This document shows, one piece after another, positions 1 to 8,668 of a stretch of 64,000 nucleotides of DNA. Below the pieces are notes generated by a model. The model was not told the DNA's origin, did not search any database, and saw only the letters and a list, made by a program, of their open reading frames with translations. A program made the position numbers and the translations under genes. The stretch's first letter is position 1. Each line of letters opens with the position of its first letter. The DNA comes from an uncultured bacterium (GTDB lineage Bacteria > Pseudomonadota > Alphaproteobacteria > Rhodospirillales > Rhodospirillaceae), in NCBI GenBank assembly GCA_903888485.1, contig CAISTS010000029.1:62001-126000 (forward strand), given 5' to 3'.

Positions 1-1
1 G

Positions 2-733
2 ATCGGGCCTGGCTTCGATCTCGACGGCAAGGTGAACGCGGACTCCTTCGAGGATCCGGAAACCCATCAGAAAGGCCTCGATAACCAGTATTTCCGTGCG
101 CTGGGCTGCTTCGTCAGCCACCGCGCGCTGCCGCCCGATTTGCCGACCAGCTGGTCGTACTTCTGGGATGCGACGCGCGACCGCACCAAGGGTTGGCTGA
201 TCTCGGTCGAGGGCAGTGACCTCTCCCAAGACGGCGACGTCACCGTCACCTTCGCGCGCGCCATGGAAACTCCGATCCGCACGCCGAAAAGCCTGCCGCA
301 ACGCGACCAGACCTTCCGGGTCGATCCGACCCCGCGCTACATTAATGTCTACAAGGGTCACCAGAAAGACGGCGTGGTCACCATCGAGCCCGGCGAGAAA
401 TTCCACATCGTCACCGGCGGCGGCTACTTGCCGCTTGAGATGCGCATGACGCACACGCAAATGCGCTTCAAACTGACGGCCGATGGCGGCGTCGAAGGCA
501 TGATCGGCGGATACGAGCCTTGGCTCGACATCTACTACATGTATGCCGGCGGCGGTTATGGCTACGAGAGCATGGTCGGGCTGAACCTGCCCGGCATCTA
601 TTACGCCATGCGCCGCTTGGCCGATGCCGAGCCCGACCCCAAAACCGGCCAGAATATGTCGATCTCGACCGCCTACCGCTTCGACGGGGTACCGGCGCTC
701 GTTGTGAAGCCAGCGCGGACAGCCTCGAAATGA
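2..733 (+). CDS. 3' part of an unrecognised protein; gene start lies left of the window
   Basis: The frame is already open at base 2 and closes at TGA 731-733, giving 243 visible residues. A GTG at 32 is in frame, but there is no reason to take it as the start because coding continues upstream of it. I do not recognise the family. The visible part is soluble-looking and rich in Gly, Tyr and aromatic residues (for example GGGYLPLEMRM and YAGGGYGYESM), with no clear membrane span or cofactor motif. Its stop overlaps the next start (ATGA, 730-733), so it is very probably translated together with the DUF1592-type protein and belongs to the same cluster of exported proteins. Confidence 0.8.
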   Translation: MGPGFDLDGKVNADSFEDPETHQKGLDNQYFRALGCFVSHRALPPDLPTSWSYFWDATRDRTKGWLISVEGSDLSQDGDVTVTFARAMETPIRTPKSLPQRDQTFRVDPTPRYINVYKGHQKDGVVTIEPGEKFHIVTGGGYLPLEMRMTHTQMRFKLTADGGVEGMIGGYEPWLDIYYMYAGGGYGYESMVGLNLPGIYYAMRRLADAEPDPKTGQNMSISTAYRFDGVPALVVKPARTASK

Positions 734-2382
734 TCAAAACACAGAAGCTTCTTTCCACGGTGCTGGCGCTTGCAATCGCCGGTCCTGCCGTCGCGGCCGA
801 ACCGGCGACGAGCGGCGGACAGGCGCTCATCCGCCGAGTCACGCCCAGCCAGTACACCCAGACCATCAAAGATATCTTCGGCGAAGGCATCAAGCTGGGC
901 GGACGCTTCGAGCCTGATCTGCGCGCCAATGGCCTCCTGGCCGTGGGCACCGCCAAGGTCAGCGTCACCGCCACCGGGTTCGAGCAGTACTACACGATGG
1001 CGCGCGCCATCGCCGATCAGGTCACCGACAAAGACCACCGCTCGACCCTCATCACCTGCAAGCCCGCCCAGGCTAGATCGCCCGACGACGCCTGCACAAA
1101 ACAGGTGATCTCGCAGTTCGGGCGCCTGCTCTTCCGCCGGCCTCTGACGTCAAGTGAGCTCGATGCACAAGTCATCGTTGCCCGTGACGCTGCTACGTCG
1201 TTGAAGGATTTCTATGCAGGGCTGCGCGTCGGTCTGACCAACCTTCTGATTTCGCCGATGTTCCTGTTCCGCCAGGAAAACGTCGAAGCCGATCCGGCCC
1301 ATCCCGGAAAGTACCGTCTGGACGCCTACGCCAAGGCCACGCGCCTCAGCTATCTGCTGTGGGACACCGCGCCCGACGACCTGCTGCTGCGCGCCGCCGA
1401 GAGCGGCGAGCTGCACACCGACAAGGGCTTGAAGAACCAAGTCACCCGCATGCTGGGCTCGAAGCGCCTGGAACTCGGCGTGCGCGCCTACTTCACCGAC
1501 ATGCTGGGTTTTGACGAGTTCAAGACCCTCACCAAGGACACGGTGATCTATCCCAAGTACACCAACGTGCTCACGAGCCAGGCGCAGGAGCAAACCCTGC
1601 GCACCATCGTCGATCTGTTGGTCACCAACCGCGGCGATTACCGCGACATCTTCACGACGCGCAAAACCTTCCTGACGCCGTCGCTCGGCATCCTCTATGC
1701 CGTACCAGTGGTCGTCGACCGGCCGATCAATACGCCCGAGTTGTGGGTGCCGGTGGAATATCCTGAAGGTGATCCGCGCACCGGTATCCTGACGCACGCC
1801 AGCTTCGTTGCACTGCATTCGCACCCGGGCCGCTCCTCGCCGACCCTGCGCGGTAAGGCGCTGCGCGAAGTGTTCCTGTGCCAGAAGGTGCCGCAGCCGC
1901 CGGGCAACGTGAATTTCGAGGAGGTGCAAGACGCCAACTCGGTCCATAAGACCGTGCGCGCCCGCGTTAATGCGCACCTCGTCAATCCGGTCTGCGCCGG
2001 CTGCCACAAGATCACCGACCCTATCGGTCTTGCCCTCGAGAACTTTGACTCCGCGGGCGGCTTCCGCACCCATGAGAACGGCGAGAAGATCGACACCTCG
2101 GGTGAGCTCAGCGGCGTGAAGTTCGTAGGCTCGGGCGGCCTCGGTCAGACGATCCACGACAGCGAAGCCGTGGCGTCCTGTTTCGTCAGCCGCGTGTTCT
2201 CCTACGCCACGGGCGCGACGCCCGTGCAAAGCCAATCCGCTTTTGTGAAATATGCCGAACAGCGGTTCACCGCGAACGGCTATCGCCTGCCGGACTTCCT
2301 GCAGGAAATCGCTCTCAGTGATGCGTTCTTCCAAGTTGATGGTCCCCGCGCGCCGGCCCCGGCCGCGCAAAAAATCCAGTAA
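730..2382 (+). CDS. Exported DUF1592/DUF1588/DUF1585 protein with one CxxCH motif
   Basis: A 550-residue protein. The ATG at 730 overlaps the previous stop and is followed by a clear signal peptide (hydrophobic core, then AVAAEP), so the longer upstream open frame is not used. The order matches the multidomain proteins best known from Planctomycetes: a DUF1592-like middle (LLISPMFLFRQE, RLSYLLWDTAPDD), DUF1588 with the motif CAGCHKITDPIG at residues 422-433, and a DUF1585-like end. The single CAGCH could bind one c-type haem, which would make this a periplasmic redox protein; the substrate is unknown. It is followed ten bases later by a DUF1552 protein, its usual partner. Family assignment is confident; the reaction is not known. 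Confidence 0.85.
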   Translation: MIKTQKLLSTVLALAIAGPAVAAEPATSGGQALIRRVTPSQYTQTIKDIFGEGIKLGGRFEPDLRANGLLAVGTAKVSVTATGFEQYYTMARAIADQVTDKDHRSTLITCKPAQARSPDDACTKQVISQFGRLLFRRPLTSSELDAQVIVARDAATSLKDFYAGLRVGLTNLLISPMFLFRQENVEADPAHPGKYRLDAYAKATRLSYLLWDTAPDDLLLRAAESGELHTDKGLKNQVTRMLGSKRLELGVRAYFTDMLGFDEFKTLTKDTVIYPKYTNVLTSQAQEQTLRTIVDLLVTNRGDYRDIFTTRKTFLTPSLGILYAVPVVVDRPINTPELWVPVEYPEGDPRTGILTHASFVALHSHPGRSSPTLRGKALREVFLCQKVPQPPGNVNFEEVQDANSVHKTVRARVNAHLVNPVCAGCHKITDPIGLALENFDSAGGFRTHENGEKIDTSGELSGVKFVGSGGLGQTIHDSEAVASCFVSRVFSYATGATPVQSQSAFVKYAEQRFTANGYRLPDFLQEIALSDAFFQVDGPRAPAPAAQKIQ

Positions 2383-2392
2383 GGAGACTTCC

Positions 2393-3718
2393 ATGCTGAT
2401 CAAAAGAACCGACGTTGCCAGCCGCAGAACAGTCCTGCGCGGGTTCATGGGCGGCGCTGCCGTCACCGTCGGCTTGCCATTGCTCGATGTGTTCCTGAAC
2501 AGCAACGGCAATGCCTTCGCGAGCGGCGCGGCGCTGCCCAGCTGCTTCGGCACCTGGTTCCAAGGCCTCGGCGGTGCGCCCGGTCTGTGGGAGCCCAAGG
2601 TGATCGGCGCCAACTACGAGATGAACCAGCAAATGCGGTTCCTCGCGCCCTTCAAGAAGAAGATCAACATCTACAGCGGCCTCAAGGCCCACGGCCGCGC
2701 GCCCGATCACACCATCGGTCAGGCCATCGCTTTCGCCGGCAACTACGAAGACACGATCCCCCAGACCATCGACACCATCATCGGCGATCACATCGGCACC
2801 AAGACGCGCTTCCGCTCGATCGAAGTCGCCTGCGACGGCTCGACCGACAGCGTCAGCCGCCGTGGTCCCAACATCGTCAACGCCAGCGAGCCATCGCCGA
2901 TCGCGCTCTATGCGCGCATCTTCGGGCCTGAGTTCAAGGACCCCAACGCCGCCGAGTTCACGCCCGATCCGGACGTCATGGTTCGCCGCAGCGCGCTCTC
3001 GGCCGTCTCCGAGCAGCGCGAAGCCCTGCTGCGCACCCTGGGCGCCAGCGACCGCGCACGACTTGATGAATACTTCTCCTCGCTGCGCGAAACCGAAAAG
3101 CAGCTCGAGATTCAGCTGGAGAAGCCCGCGCCCATGGCCGCCTGCGCGGTTCCGGCCAAGCTCGAGAAGGAAGACACGGGCGTCATCATCGACCAGGCCC
3201 GCGAGACCCAGCGCATCTTCGCCAAGCTCATCGCCCATGCGATGGCCTGCGGCCAGACCCAGGTGTTCAATGTCAACTTCGGCGGCGGCACCTCGCGCCT
3301 GCGCACGGCCGAAAGCGCCGAAGTGTTCCACATCTACACCCACGAAGAAGCCACCGATCCGAAACTCGGTTATCAGCCGACGGTCAACTGGTTCCAGGAG
3401 CAGACCCTGCAGGCCGTGACCGACTTCGTCGCGGCGCTGGACAGCATCAAGGAAGGCGACGGCACGCTGCTCGACCGCTCCCTCATGATGTACTGCACCG
3501 ACCACGGTTACGCGCGCTATCACACGTCCGACAACATCCCGATGCTGACGGCCGGCGGCGCCGGCGGGCGCATCAAGACCGGGTATCACATCCACGCGCC
3601 GGGCGATCCGATGACCCGCGTCGGCCTGACCGTCCAGCAGGCGCTGGGCGTGCCCGTCGACAAGTGGGGTCAGAACGACAACGAGACCTCGAAGACCTTC
3701 ACCGAAATCCTGGCGTAG
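2393..3718 (+). CDS. DUF1552 family protein with a twin-arginine signal
   Basis: A 441-residue protein starting at ATG 2393 behind AAGGAG (2381-2386). Residues 10-18 (SRRTVLRGF) and the following hydrophobic stretch form a Tat-type signal, so the protein is probably exported folded. The body matches the DUF1552 family seen next to DUF1592 proteins: an N-terminal WFQGLGGAPGLW segment, a central stretch with many charged helices, and a C-terminal LLDRSLMMYCTDHG segment that resembles the end of sulfatase or DUF1501-like folds. It is co-transcribed with the genes on both sides. The function is unknown. Tat export suggests a metal or other cofactor loaded in the cytoplasm, which is inference. Confidence 0.85.
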   Translation: MLIKRTDVASRRTVLRGFMGGAAVTVGLPLLDVFLNSNGNAFASGAALPSCFGTWFQGLGGAPGLWEPKVIGANYEMNQQMRFLAPFKKKINIYSGLKAHGRAPDHTIGQAIAFAGNYEDTIPQTIDTIIGDHIGTKTRFRSIEVACDGSTDSVSRRGPNIVNASEPSPIALYARIFGPEFKDPNAAEFTPDPDVMVRRSALSAVSEQREALLRTLGASDRARLDEYFSSLRETEKQLEIQLEKPAPMAACAVPAKLEKEDTGVIIDQARETQRIFAKLIAHAMACGQTQVFNVNFGGGTSRLRTAESAEVFHIYTHEEATDPKLGYQPTVNWFQEQTLQAVTDFVAALDSIKEGDGTLLDRSLMMYCTDHGYARYHTSDNIPMLTAGGAGGRIKTGYHIHAPGDPMTRVGLTVQQALGVPVDKWGQNDNETSKTFTEILA

Positions 3719-3728
3719 GGAGTTCGCC

Positions 3729-5009
3729 ATGAAGGCCCGGACTTGGCTTGCGGCCCTAGCATTGCTCGTGCCCGGTGCGGGCTTCGCCGCCGATAAGGCG
3801 GGCGACATCCCGTTCATCACGCCCGTCGGCGTCACGGTGTTTGCGCTCGGCGATGTGCGCGGCCAGGACGGCGTCCTGCGCGTCGTCAACAACCGCAAGG
3901 TTACCGAAATCTATGCCGACCATCGCGGCAGGACGCTGTACACTTATGCCAAGGACACACCGGGCGTCTCCACGTGCACCGCTGAGTGCGCTGCGCGCTG
4001 GCCGGCGCTCGCGCCACTCCCCGGCGCTAAGGCCGGTGGCGCCTGGACGTTGATTAAGCGCGAAGACGGCAAGCAGCAATGGACCTTCAACGGCAAGCCG
4101 GTCTACACCCGCGCCGCCGATACCCAGCGCGGCGAGGAGCACAAAGGTGCCGAGGTCGAGAACGGCGCCTGGCAGGTGATCAAGCCGCACCTGTCCGAAG
4201 GCGGCGATTATCCGTTCGGCATCAACACGCGCGATGTCCCTGACGCCGGCGGCGAAGTGCTGGTCGATGCCGAAGGCATGACGCTCTACGCGTTTTCAGG
4301 CGATCTAAAGCAGGAGAAGCTCTCCTGCCAGGCAGCGCCCTGTGCCAGCCCGTGGATCATTCTCACCGCGCCGGCCGTCGCCAATGCTTTCGGCGACTTC
4401 TCGGTCGCGGTCCGCCCCGATGGCACCCGTCAGTGGGCGCACAGAGGCCGCCCGCTTTATCGCTACTCCGGCGATGTGCTGCCGGAGGACGTCAACGGCA
4501 ACGCCATCGACAATCGCTGGCAGGCCGCGCTGGTCGCGCGCTATCCGATGCCGGCGGAAGTGACCATCCGTGCGACACCCGCCAACGGCAAGGGCTTCGC
4601 CACCGCCAAGGGCATGATGCTGTACCGCTATAGCTTCTTTCAGCGCGTGCAGAGCACTGACGAAGCGCGCTCTGGCCCATACCTCACGGCCGTCGCGCAG
4701 GAGTTGGGGACACGCGCCTGCACGGGCGAGTGCCTCAAGGTCTGGCGTCCGCTGGTCGCAAGCAAGGGCGCCCAGCCCTCATGGCACTGGACGCTGCTCG
4801 ACCGCGAAGACGGGACCAAGCAATGGGCCTACCGCGGCCATCCGCTCTACACCTTCGCCGAGGACAAGAATCCGGGTGATCTCAATGGTCTCAATGTGTG
4901 GGACACCGGCATCACGGACAAGGACCTGGGCGTCCAAGGCGTCATGACCAAGATCAACGCCGACAACCAGTTGCCGTCTTCGTTCTATTGGACAACCGCT
5001 TATCCGTAA
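3729..5009 (+). CDS. Exported COG4315-type repeat protein (secreted repeat of unknown function, PF03640-like)
   Basis: A 426-residue protein with an N-terminal signal peptide ending near GAGFAAD, starting at ATG 3729 behind GGGAG, ten bases after the DUF1552 stop. It contains three copies of the repeat pattern [G/D]xTLYxYxxD...C...C...W.P...REDGxxQWxxxGxPLY, centred near residues 70-125, 180-245 and 300-385. The paired cysteines (STCTAEC, LSCQAAPC, RACTGEC) recur once per repeat and may form disulfides or bind a ligand. Proteins of this group are periplasmic or lipoproteins of unknown role. As the last gene of the cluster it may act with the DUF1592 and DUF1552 proteins on the same substrate. 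Confidence 0.85.
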   Translation: MKARTWLAALALLVPGAGFAADKAGDIPFITPVGVTVFALGDVRGQDGVLRVVNNRKVTEIYADHRGRTLYTYAKDTPGVSTCTAECAARWPALAPLPGAKAGGAWTLIKREDGKQQWTFNGKPVYTRAADTQRGEEHKGAEVENGAWQVIKPHLSEGGDYPFGINTRDVPDAGGEVLVDAEGMTLYAFSGDLKQEKLSCQAAPCASPWIILTAPAVANAFGDFSVAVRPDGTRQWAHRGRPLYRYSGDVLPEDVNGNAIDNRWQAALVARYPMPAEVTIRATPANGKGFATAKGMMLYRYSFFQRVQSTDEARSGPYLTAVAQELGTRACTGECLKVWRPLVASKGAQPSWHWTLLDREDGTKQWAYRGHPLYTFAEDKNPGDLNGLNVWDTGITDKDLGVQGVMTKINADNQLPSSFYWTTAYP

Positions 5010-5013
5010 TTGG

Positions 5014-5358
5014 TTAGTGGAGGAGCGCTTCGCGCACGCCTTCCAGGGCGGCGGTCGATTCGTGCGTCTTGGAGACGACCGAGCCATTGAGTTCCGGCGG
5101 AACGTCAAATGCCATCATATAAAGGACTTTGACGCCGCGGCGATGGGCCACGGCACCCAAGGTCGTACCGCTGTGGCCATGCGGCAGGTTGAGATCGATC
5201 AGGACGAGTTTGAAGACGTGTTCTTCGCCTAAGGTGCGCAACGCCTGATTTCGGTCGGCCGCCGATTCAACTTCATAGCCCGCAGCGATGAGCATTTTGG
5301 CCGTGGTGTAGCGCCAGGCCGGATCGTCTTCGTCAACAAGGATTCGGTGCTTGGTAAT
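5014..5358 (-). CDS. Single-domain response regulator (REC only), probable non-standard start
   Basis: The receiver domain extends upstream of the only ATG in the frame (5295). The preceding codons encode RILVDEDDPAWRYTTAK, which is the beta-1 strand and acidic pocket of a REC domain. The only possible start between the in-frame TGA at about 5382 and that segment is ATT at 5358-5356, nine bases after the Nudix stop. From there the protein has 114 residues, with acidic residues 9-12, the phospho-acceptor Asp55 (LIDLNLP) and Lys97 (VSKT). The usual Thr/Ser after beta-4 is Met (LYMMAF). No output domain follows. Either a rare ATT start with re-initiation is used, or the 5' end has been damaged. 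ATG 5295 alone would remove the acidic pocket. Confidence 0.65.
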   Translation of the reverse strand: MTKHRILVDEDDPAWRYTTAKMLIAAGYEVESAADRNQALRTLGEEHVFKLVLIDLNLPHGHSGTTLGAVAHRRGVKVLYMMAFDVPPELNGSVVSKTHESTAALEGVREALLH

Positions 5359-5366
5359 GAGGCGGT

Positions 5367-5810
5367 CTACGGGCGAACGCCGAGATGCTGCTCAAGCAGG
5401 CGGATAAGCTTGCCTAGACTTTTGAAGCTGACACGCGCCGCGGCATCGGGCACCGCGCACCAGACGCATTCGCGCAGCTCTTTCTCCGGCCATGTGGGTT
5501 TTTGCTCGGTGGTTTCCATAGCGAAGAGCACGACCTTGCAATGCAGGACTTCGCCCGATTTGCGCCGCTTGCGGTACCTGAACGATCCGATTGGTTCGAC
5601 GCCGACTTTTCCCAAAACACCGGCCTCCTCGAAGGCCTCACGTACGGCGCCTTCTTGCGGCGAACGACTCTTCGACGGCCAGCCCTTGGGCACGAGCCAG
5701 CGCCGGGTGTTGCGCGTGGTGATAAGGAGGACTTCCAGCCCCTGGGGGCCCTTGCGCCAAGGCAAGATGCCATACTGAATGCGCGTAGCGCTATCCGCAG
5801 ATCCGGCCAA
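5367..5810 (-). CDS. Nudix hydrolase of the diphosphoinositol-polyphosphate / Ap4A type
   Basis: A 147-residue protein with the Nudix core REAFEEAGV, preceded by VPKGWPSK. The GWP signature is typical of the bacterial group related to DIPP/Ap4A hydrolases (RRWVIPKGWP pattern). It probably cleaves a nucleoside diphosphate linked to another moiety; the substrate cannot be read from the sequence. The gene is divergent from the pstS-like gene and is followed by the response regulator nine bases downstream, so the two are likely one transcript. It starts at ATG 5810 and has the usual length for the group. Confidence 0.85.
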   Translation of the reverse strand: MAGSADSATRIQYGILPWRKGPQGLEVLLITTRNTRRWLVPKGWPSKSRSPQEGAVREAFEEAGVLGKVGVEPIGSFRYRKRRKSGEVLHCKVVLFAMETTEQKPTWPEKELRECVWCAVPDAAARVSFKSLGKLIRLLEQHLGVRP

Positions 5811-5860
5811 TTCGCAATCCGCTCAATGACTTAGGGTGAAGGATATACCCGCAGATGACA

Positions 5861-5878
5861 ATGACATAAAAGCATCAC
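5861..5878 (+). promoter_or_regulatory. Possible Pho box upstream of the pstS-like gene
   Basis: The bases ATGACATAAAAGCATCAC resemble the PhoB consensus of two 7-base half-sites (CTGTCAT, CTGTCAC) separated by four A/T bases. The match is partial: 5 of 7 bases in the first half-site and 4 of 7 in the second. It lies about 80 bases upstream of a phosphate-binding protein gene, which makes PhoB control plausible. This is weak evidence by itself. Confidence 0.3.
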
Positions 5879-5957
5879 GCATATGTAATAAAATGGTCAA
5901 CGAACCGCCTCATTACCGCATGTAGCGCAATGTGGAAACCAAGAGGGACAGATTTAG

Positions 5958-6944
5958 ATGACTCTTACAACGCAGCAGACATGGACATTCGCTCTGGTCG
6001 CGGCCGCCTTCTTTAGCCAAGCGCCCGCCGCCGGAGCCGCCGAAGCCACGGCCGGTCTAAAAGACTACAGCAAGGCCGCCGGCGTCGAGGGCAGCCTCAA
6101 GTCGATCGGTTCCGATACGCTCAATAACGTCATGGCGCTGTGGGCCGAAGGCTTCAGCAAGCTCTACCCCACCCTCAAGATCGAGATCGAAGGCAAGGGC
6201 TCGGGCACGGCGCCGCCGGCCCTGATCGCGGGCACCGCACAGTTCGGACCGATGTCGCGGCCCATGAAGGGTGCCGAGATTGACGACTTTGAATCGAAGT
6301 ACGGCTACAAGCCGACGGCGGTACGCGTCGCGGTCGATACCCTCGCCGTCTTCGTCAACAAGGACAACCCGATCAAGTGCCTATCGCTCGCGCAGGTCGA
6401 TGCAATCTTCTCCAAGACACGCAAGCATGGCGCCAAAGCCGACATCAAGACCTGGGGCGACCTTGGCCTCACCGGTGAGTGGGCGGGCAAGCCGATCTCG
6501 CTCTACGGCCGCAATTCGGCCTCCGGCACCTACGGCTACTTCAAGGAAGTCGTGCTGTCGGACGGCGACTATAAGAACAGCGTGAAGGAGCAGCCGGGCT
6601 CTTCGGCCGTGGTCCAGGGACTGGCCTCGGACAAATACGCCATCGGCTACTCGGGCGTCGGCTACAAGACCGCCGACGTGCGCGTCGTGCCGCTCTCCTC
6701 AAAGGACGGCGGCACGTGCTTCGACGCGACGGCAGACACGGCTTATGCGGGCGACTACCCAGTCACGCGCTTCCTATACGTCTACATCAATAAAAAGCCC
6801 GACGGCGCGCTTGAGCCTCTGCGCGGCGAATTCATCAAGTTCATGCTGTCCAAACAAGGCCAGCAATCGGTGATCAAGGAAGGCTTCTACGCGATACCCG
6901 GTTTGATCGCCGACCAGGATCTCAAGGTCCTGCAACTCCAATAG
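5958..6944 (+). CDS. pstS: Phosphate-binding periplasmic protein, PstS family
   Basis: A 328-residue protein with an N-terminal signal peptide (cleavage near APAAGAAEA). The fold is that of a type II periplasmic binding protein: GSDTLNNVMALWAEGF near the start, a GSGTAPPALI loop with the SGT-type anion-binding pattern, and GRNSASGTYGYF in the middle, all typical of PstS/SphX-like proteins. It captures phosphate for an ABC importer. No pstC, pstA or pstB gene lies nearby, so it must use a permease encoded elsewhere or act as a scavenging accessory. The next gene, 32 bases downstream, encodes a phosphate-selective type porin, so the pair probably moves phosphate across the envelope together. 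Confidence 0.88.
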   Translation: MTLTTQQTWTFALVAAAFFSQAPAAGAAEATAGLKDYSKAAGVEGSLKSIGSDTLNNVMALWAEGFSKLYPTLKIEIEGKGSGTAPPALIAGTAQFGPMSRPMKGAEIDDFESKYGYKPTAVRVAVDTLAVFVNKDNPIKCLSLAQVDAIFSKTRKHGAKADIKTWGDLGLTGEWAGKPISLYGRNSASGTYGYFKEVVLSDGDYKNSVKEQPGSSAVVQGLASDKYAIGYSGVGYKTADVRVVPLSSKDGGTCFDATADTAYAGDYPVTRFLYVYINKKPDGALEPLRGEFIKFMLSKQGQQSVIKEGFYAIPGLIADQDLKVLQLQ

Positions 6945-6976
6945 CCCGACCCACCATCGCGATCGGAAAAACAAAA

Positions 6977-8548
6977 ATGAAAAAAGCTTTGTACGCAGCG
7001 TCGATGCTTTCGATTGTTCTTACAGGTCAGCCCGCGCGCGCGGCCAACACCGTCGCAGACCTCGCGCGGCAGGTCGAGGAGCTGAAGGACAAGCTTCAGG
7101 CGCTCCAGAAACAACTGGAGTCCCTGGCCGCGACGCAAGGCAAGACCGATGCGGCGCTCGCCGCCGAGGCCGAAGACCGCGACACGCGGGAACGCGCCGC
7201 GCGCCAAGCCAATCTGGAACAAGGTGGGCGCAACGTCATCGAAGGCGGCAAGGTGGTGATGATCCCGCCGGCCAACCCCAAGATCACCGAGTCCGGCACG
7301 CACCGCCTCGCCATGAGCAGCCCCGACGGCAATTGGACCATGGCGCCGACCGGCCGCATCCACTTCGACGTCGGCGGCTTCATCAATCAGAAGGCGGAAG
7401 CCGCGACGGGACCGGGCACGCCGGGCAGCAAGCTCTCGAGCGGCGTCAATGCGCGCCGCGCGCGCCTCGGCATCACCGGCAAGGCCATGGGCGATTTCAC
7501 CTATACGCTGATCCTCGATGCCGGCGGCGGCGGCGGCGACGCCACCGCGCATATCAACGAAGCCCGCTTCGGCTATGCCGGCATCAAGGACACGATCTTC
7601 GAGATCGGCTACGGCTCGCAGTATTTCACGCTCGACGAAGCCACCAGCTCCAACGACATCATGTTCCTCGAACGCAGCACGCCGGCGACGCTGGCGTCCA
7701 ACTTCAACTCGGGCGATCCGCGCGGCGCAGCCGGCGTGCGTACCTGGGGACCGAATTGGTGGTTTGGCGCCTACCTCACAAGCTCGGCCCCGAACGTCGC
7801 TCACAGCCTGACCAAACGCGGCTTCGGCGCTTACGAGCGCTTCACCTACAACGTGGTGCAAAGCGACCTTGCAACCGTGCATCTCGGCGTCGCCGGCGCG
7901 CAAGTGTTCCAGATCCCCAACACCGGGCCGAATACGGCCGCGAGTTTCACTATGGCCGACCGGCCTGAAAACCGCATCGACGGCACGCAGATTCTGTCCA
8001 CCGGCGCGCTGGGCACGATCGCCAACCCGGTCACGGGTGTCGCGGTCTACAATGCCGAGACGGCCGCGACCTACGACAACTTCTATTATCACGGCGAATA
8101 CTTCCGCTATGTGGTGCAGCGCATGGGAAAGCCCTCGGCGCAGTTTGACGGCGTCTATGGCCAGGTCAGCTACACCATCGGCGGGCGGCGCGTGTACACG
8201 CCGGCGACGGGCTCATACTCGGGCGTCAATCCCGTCGAACCCTTCTCGCCCAAGACCGGCGGCTGGGGCGCCTTCGAGTTCGCCGCGCGGCTCAGTTACG
8301 CCGATCTTGTCGACCATTACACCTCCGCGCTTCCGGCAGCGGCGCAGCCCTTCATGGTCAACGGCGGGCGTCAGACCAACCTGACACTCGGGCTCAACTG
8401 GTTCTGGAATTCGAACATGCTGGTGAAGCTGAACTACATTCACACCGCGTACGAGAAGGCCAATCCGGTGACCGCGCCCGGCGGAACGCCGACCGGCGCA
8501 GGTCTACAGCTCGACGCCGTGGTCGCGCGCTTCCAGGCGATGTTCTGA
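6977..8548 (+). CDS. Outer-membrane porin of the OprP/OprO (phosphate-selective) family
   Basis: A 523-residue protein with a signal peptide (TGQPARAAN), then a coiled-coil segment at about residues 26-75 (VEELKDKLQALQKQLESL) as in trimer-anchoring porin N-termini. A beta-barrel follows with alternating aromatic and polar residues, and it ends in a terminal phenylalanine (ARFQAMF) typical of outer-membrane proteins. The pattern GRIHFDVGGFINQ opens the barrel, as in the OprP/OprO family (PF07396). It lies directly after the pstS-like gene, which supports phosphate or pyrophosphate uptake, although ion selectivity cannot be read from sequence. Confidence 0.85.
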   Translation: MKKALYAASMLSIVLTGQPARAANTVADLARQVEELKDKLQALQKQLESLAATQGKTDAALAAEAEDRDTRERAARQANLEQGGRNVIEGGKVVMIPPANPKITESGTHRLAMSSPDGNWTMAPTGRIHFDVGGFINQKAEAATGPGTPGSKLSSGVNARRARLGITGKAMGDFTYTLILDAGGGGGDATAHINEARFGYAGIKDTIFEIGYGSQYFTLDEATSSNDIMFLERSTPATLASNFNSGDPRGAAGVRTWGPNWWFGAYLTSSAPNVAHSLTKRGFGAYERFTYNVVQSDLATVHLGVAGAQVFQIPNTGPNTAASFTMADRPENRIDGTQILSTGALGTIANPVTGVAVYNAETAATYDNFYYHGEYFRYVVQRMGKPSAQFDGVYGQVSYTIGGRRVYTPATGSYSGVNPVEPFSPKTGGWGAFEFAARLSYADLVDHYTSALPAAAQPFMVNGGRQTNLTLGLNWFWNSNMLVKLNYIHTAYEKANPVTAPGGTPTGAGLQLDAVVARFQAMF

Positions 8549-8572
8549 TGCGTGAATGATGGGAGACGCGGC

Positions 8573-8649
8573 TGGCGACCCCGGCAGGAGTCGAACCTGC
8601 GACATCTCGCTTAGAAGGCGAGTGCTCTATCCAGCTGAGCTACGGGGTC
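8573..8649 (-). tRNA. tRNA-Arg (anticodon TCT)
   Basis: On the minus strand the 77 bases fold as a complete tRNA: acceptor GACCCCG pairs with CGGGGTC, D-arm GCTC/GAGC, anticodon arm CTCGC-CTTCTAA-GCGAG, T-arm GCAGG-TTCGACT-CCTGC, discriminator G and an encoded CCA end. The anticodon TCT reads AGA (and AGG by wobble), codons that are rare in this GC-rich genome. Confidence 0.97.
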
Positions 8650-8668
8650 TTCCCGCGAGGTGGATGTT

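Noticed and set aside
1150-3898. Very long open frames on the minus strand opposite the DUF1592 and DUF1552 genes
   Set aside because: They run antisense to genes with clear signal peptides, family motifs and ribosome sites, and their translations are Arg/Ala/Gly-rich with no domain. They result from high GC at third codon positions.
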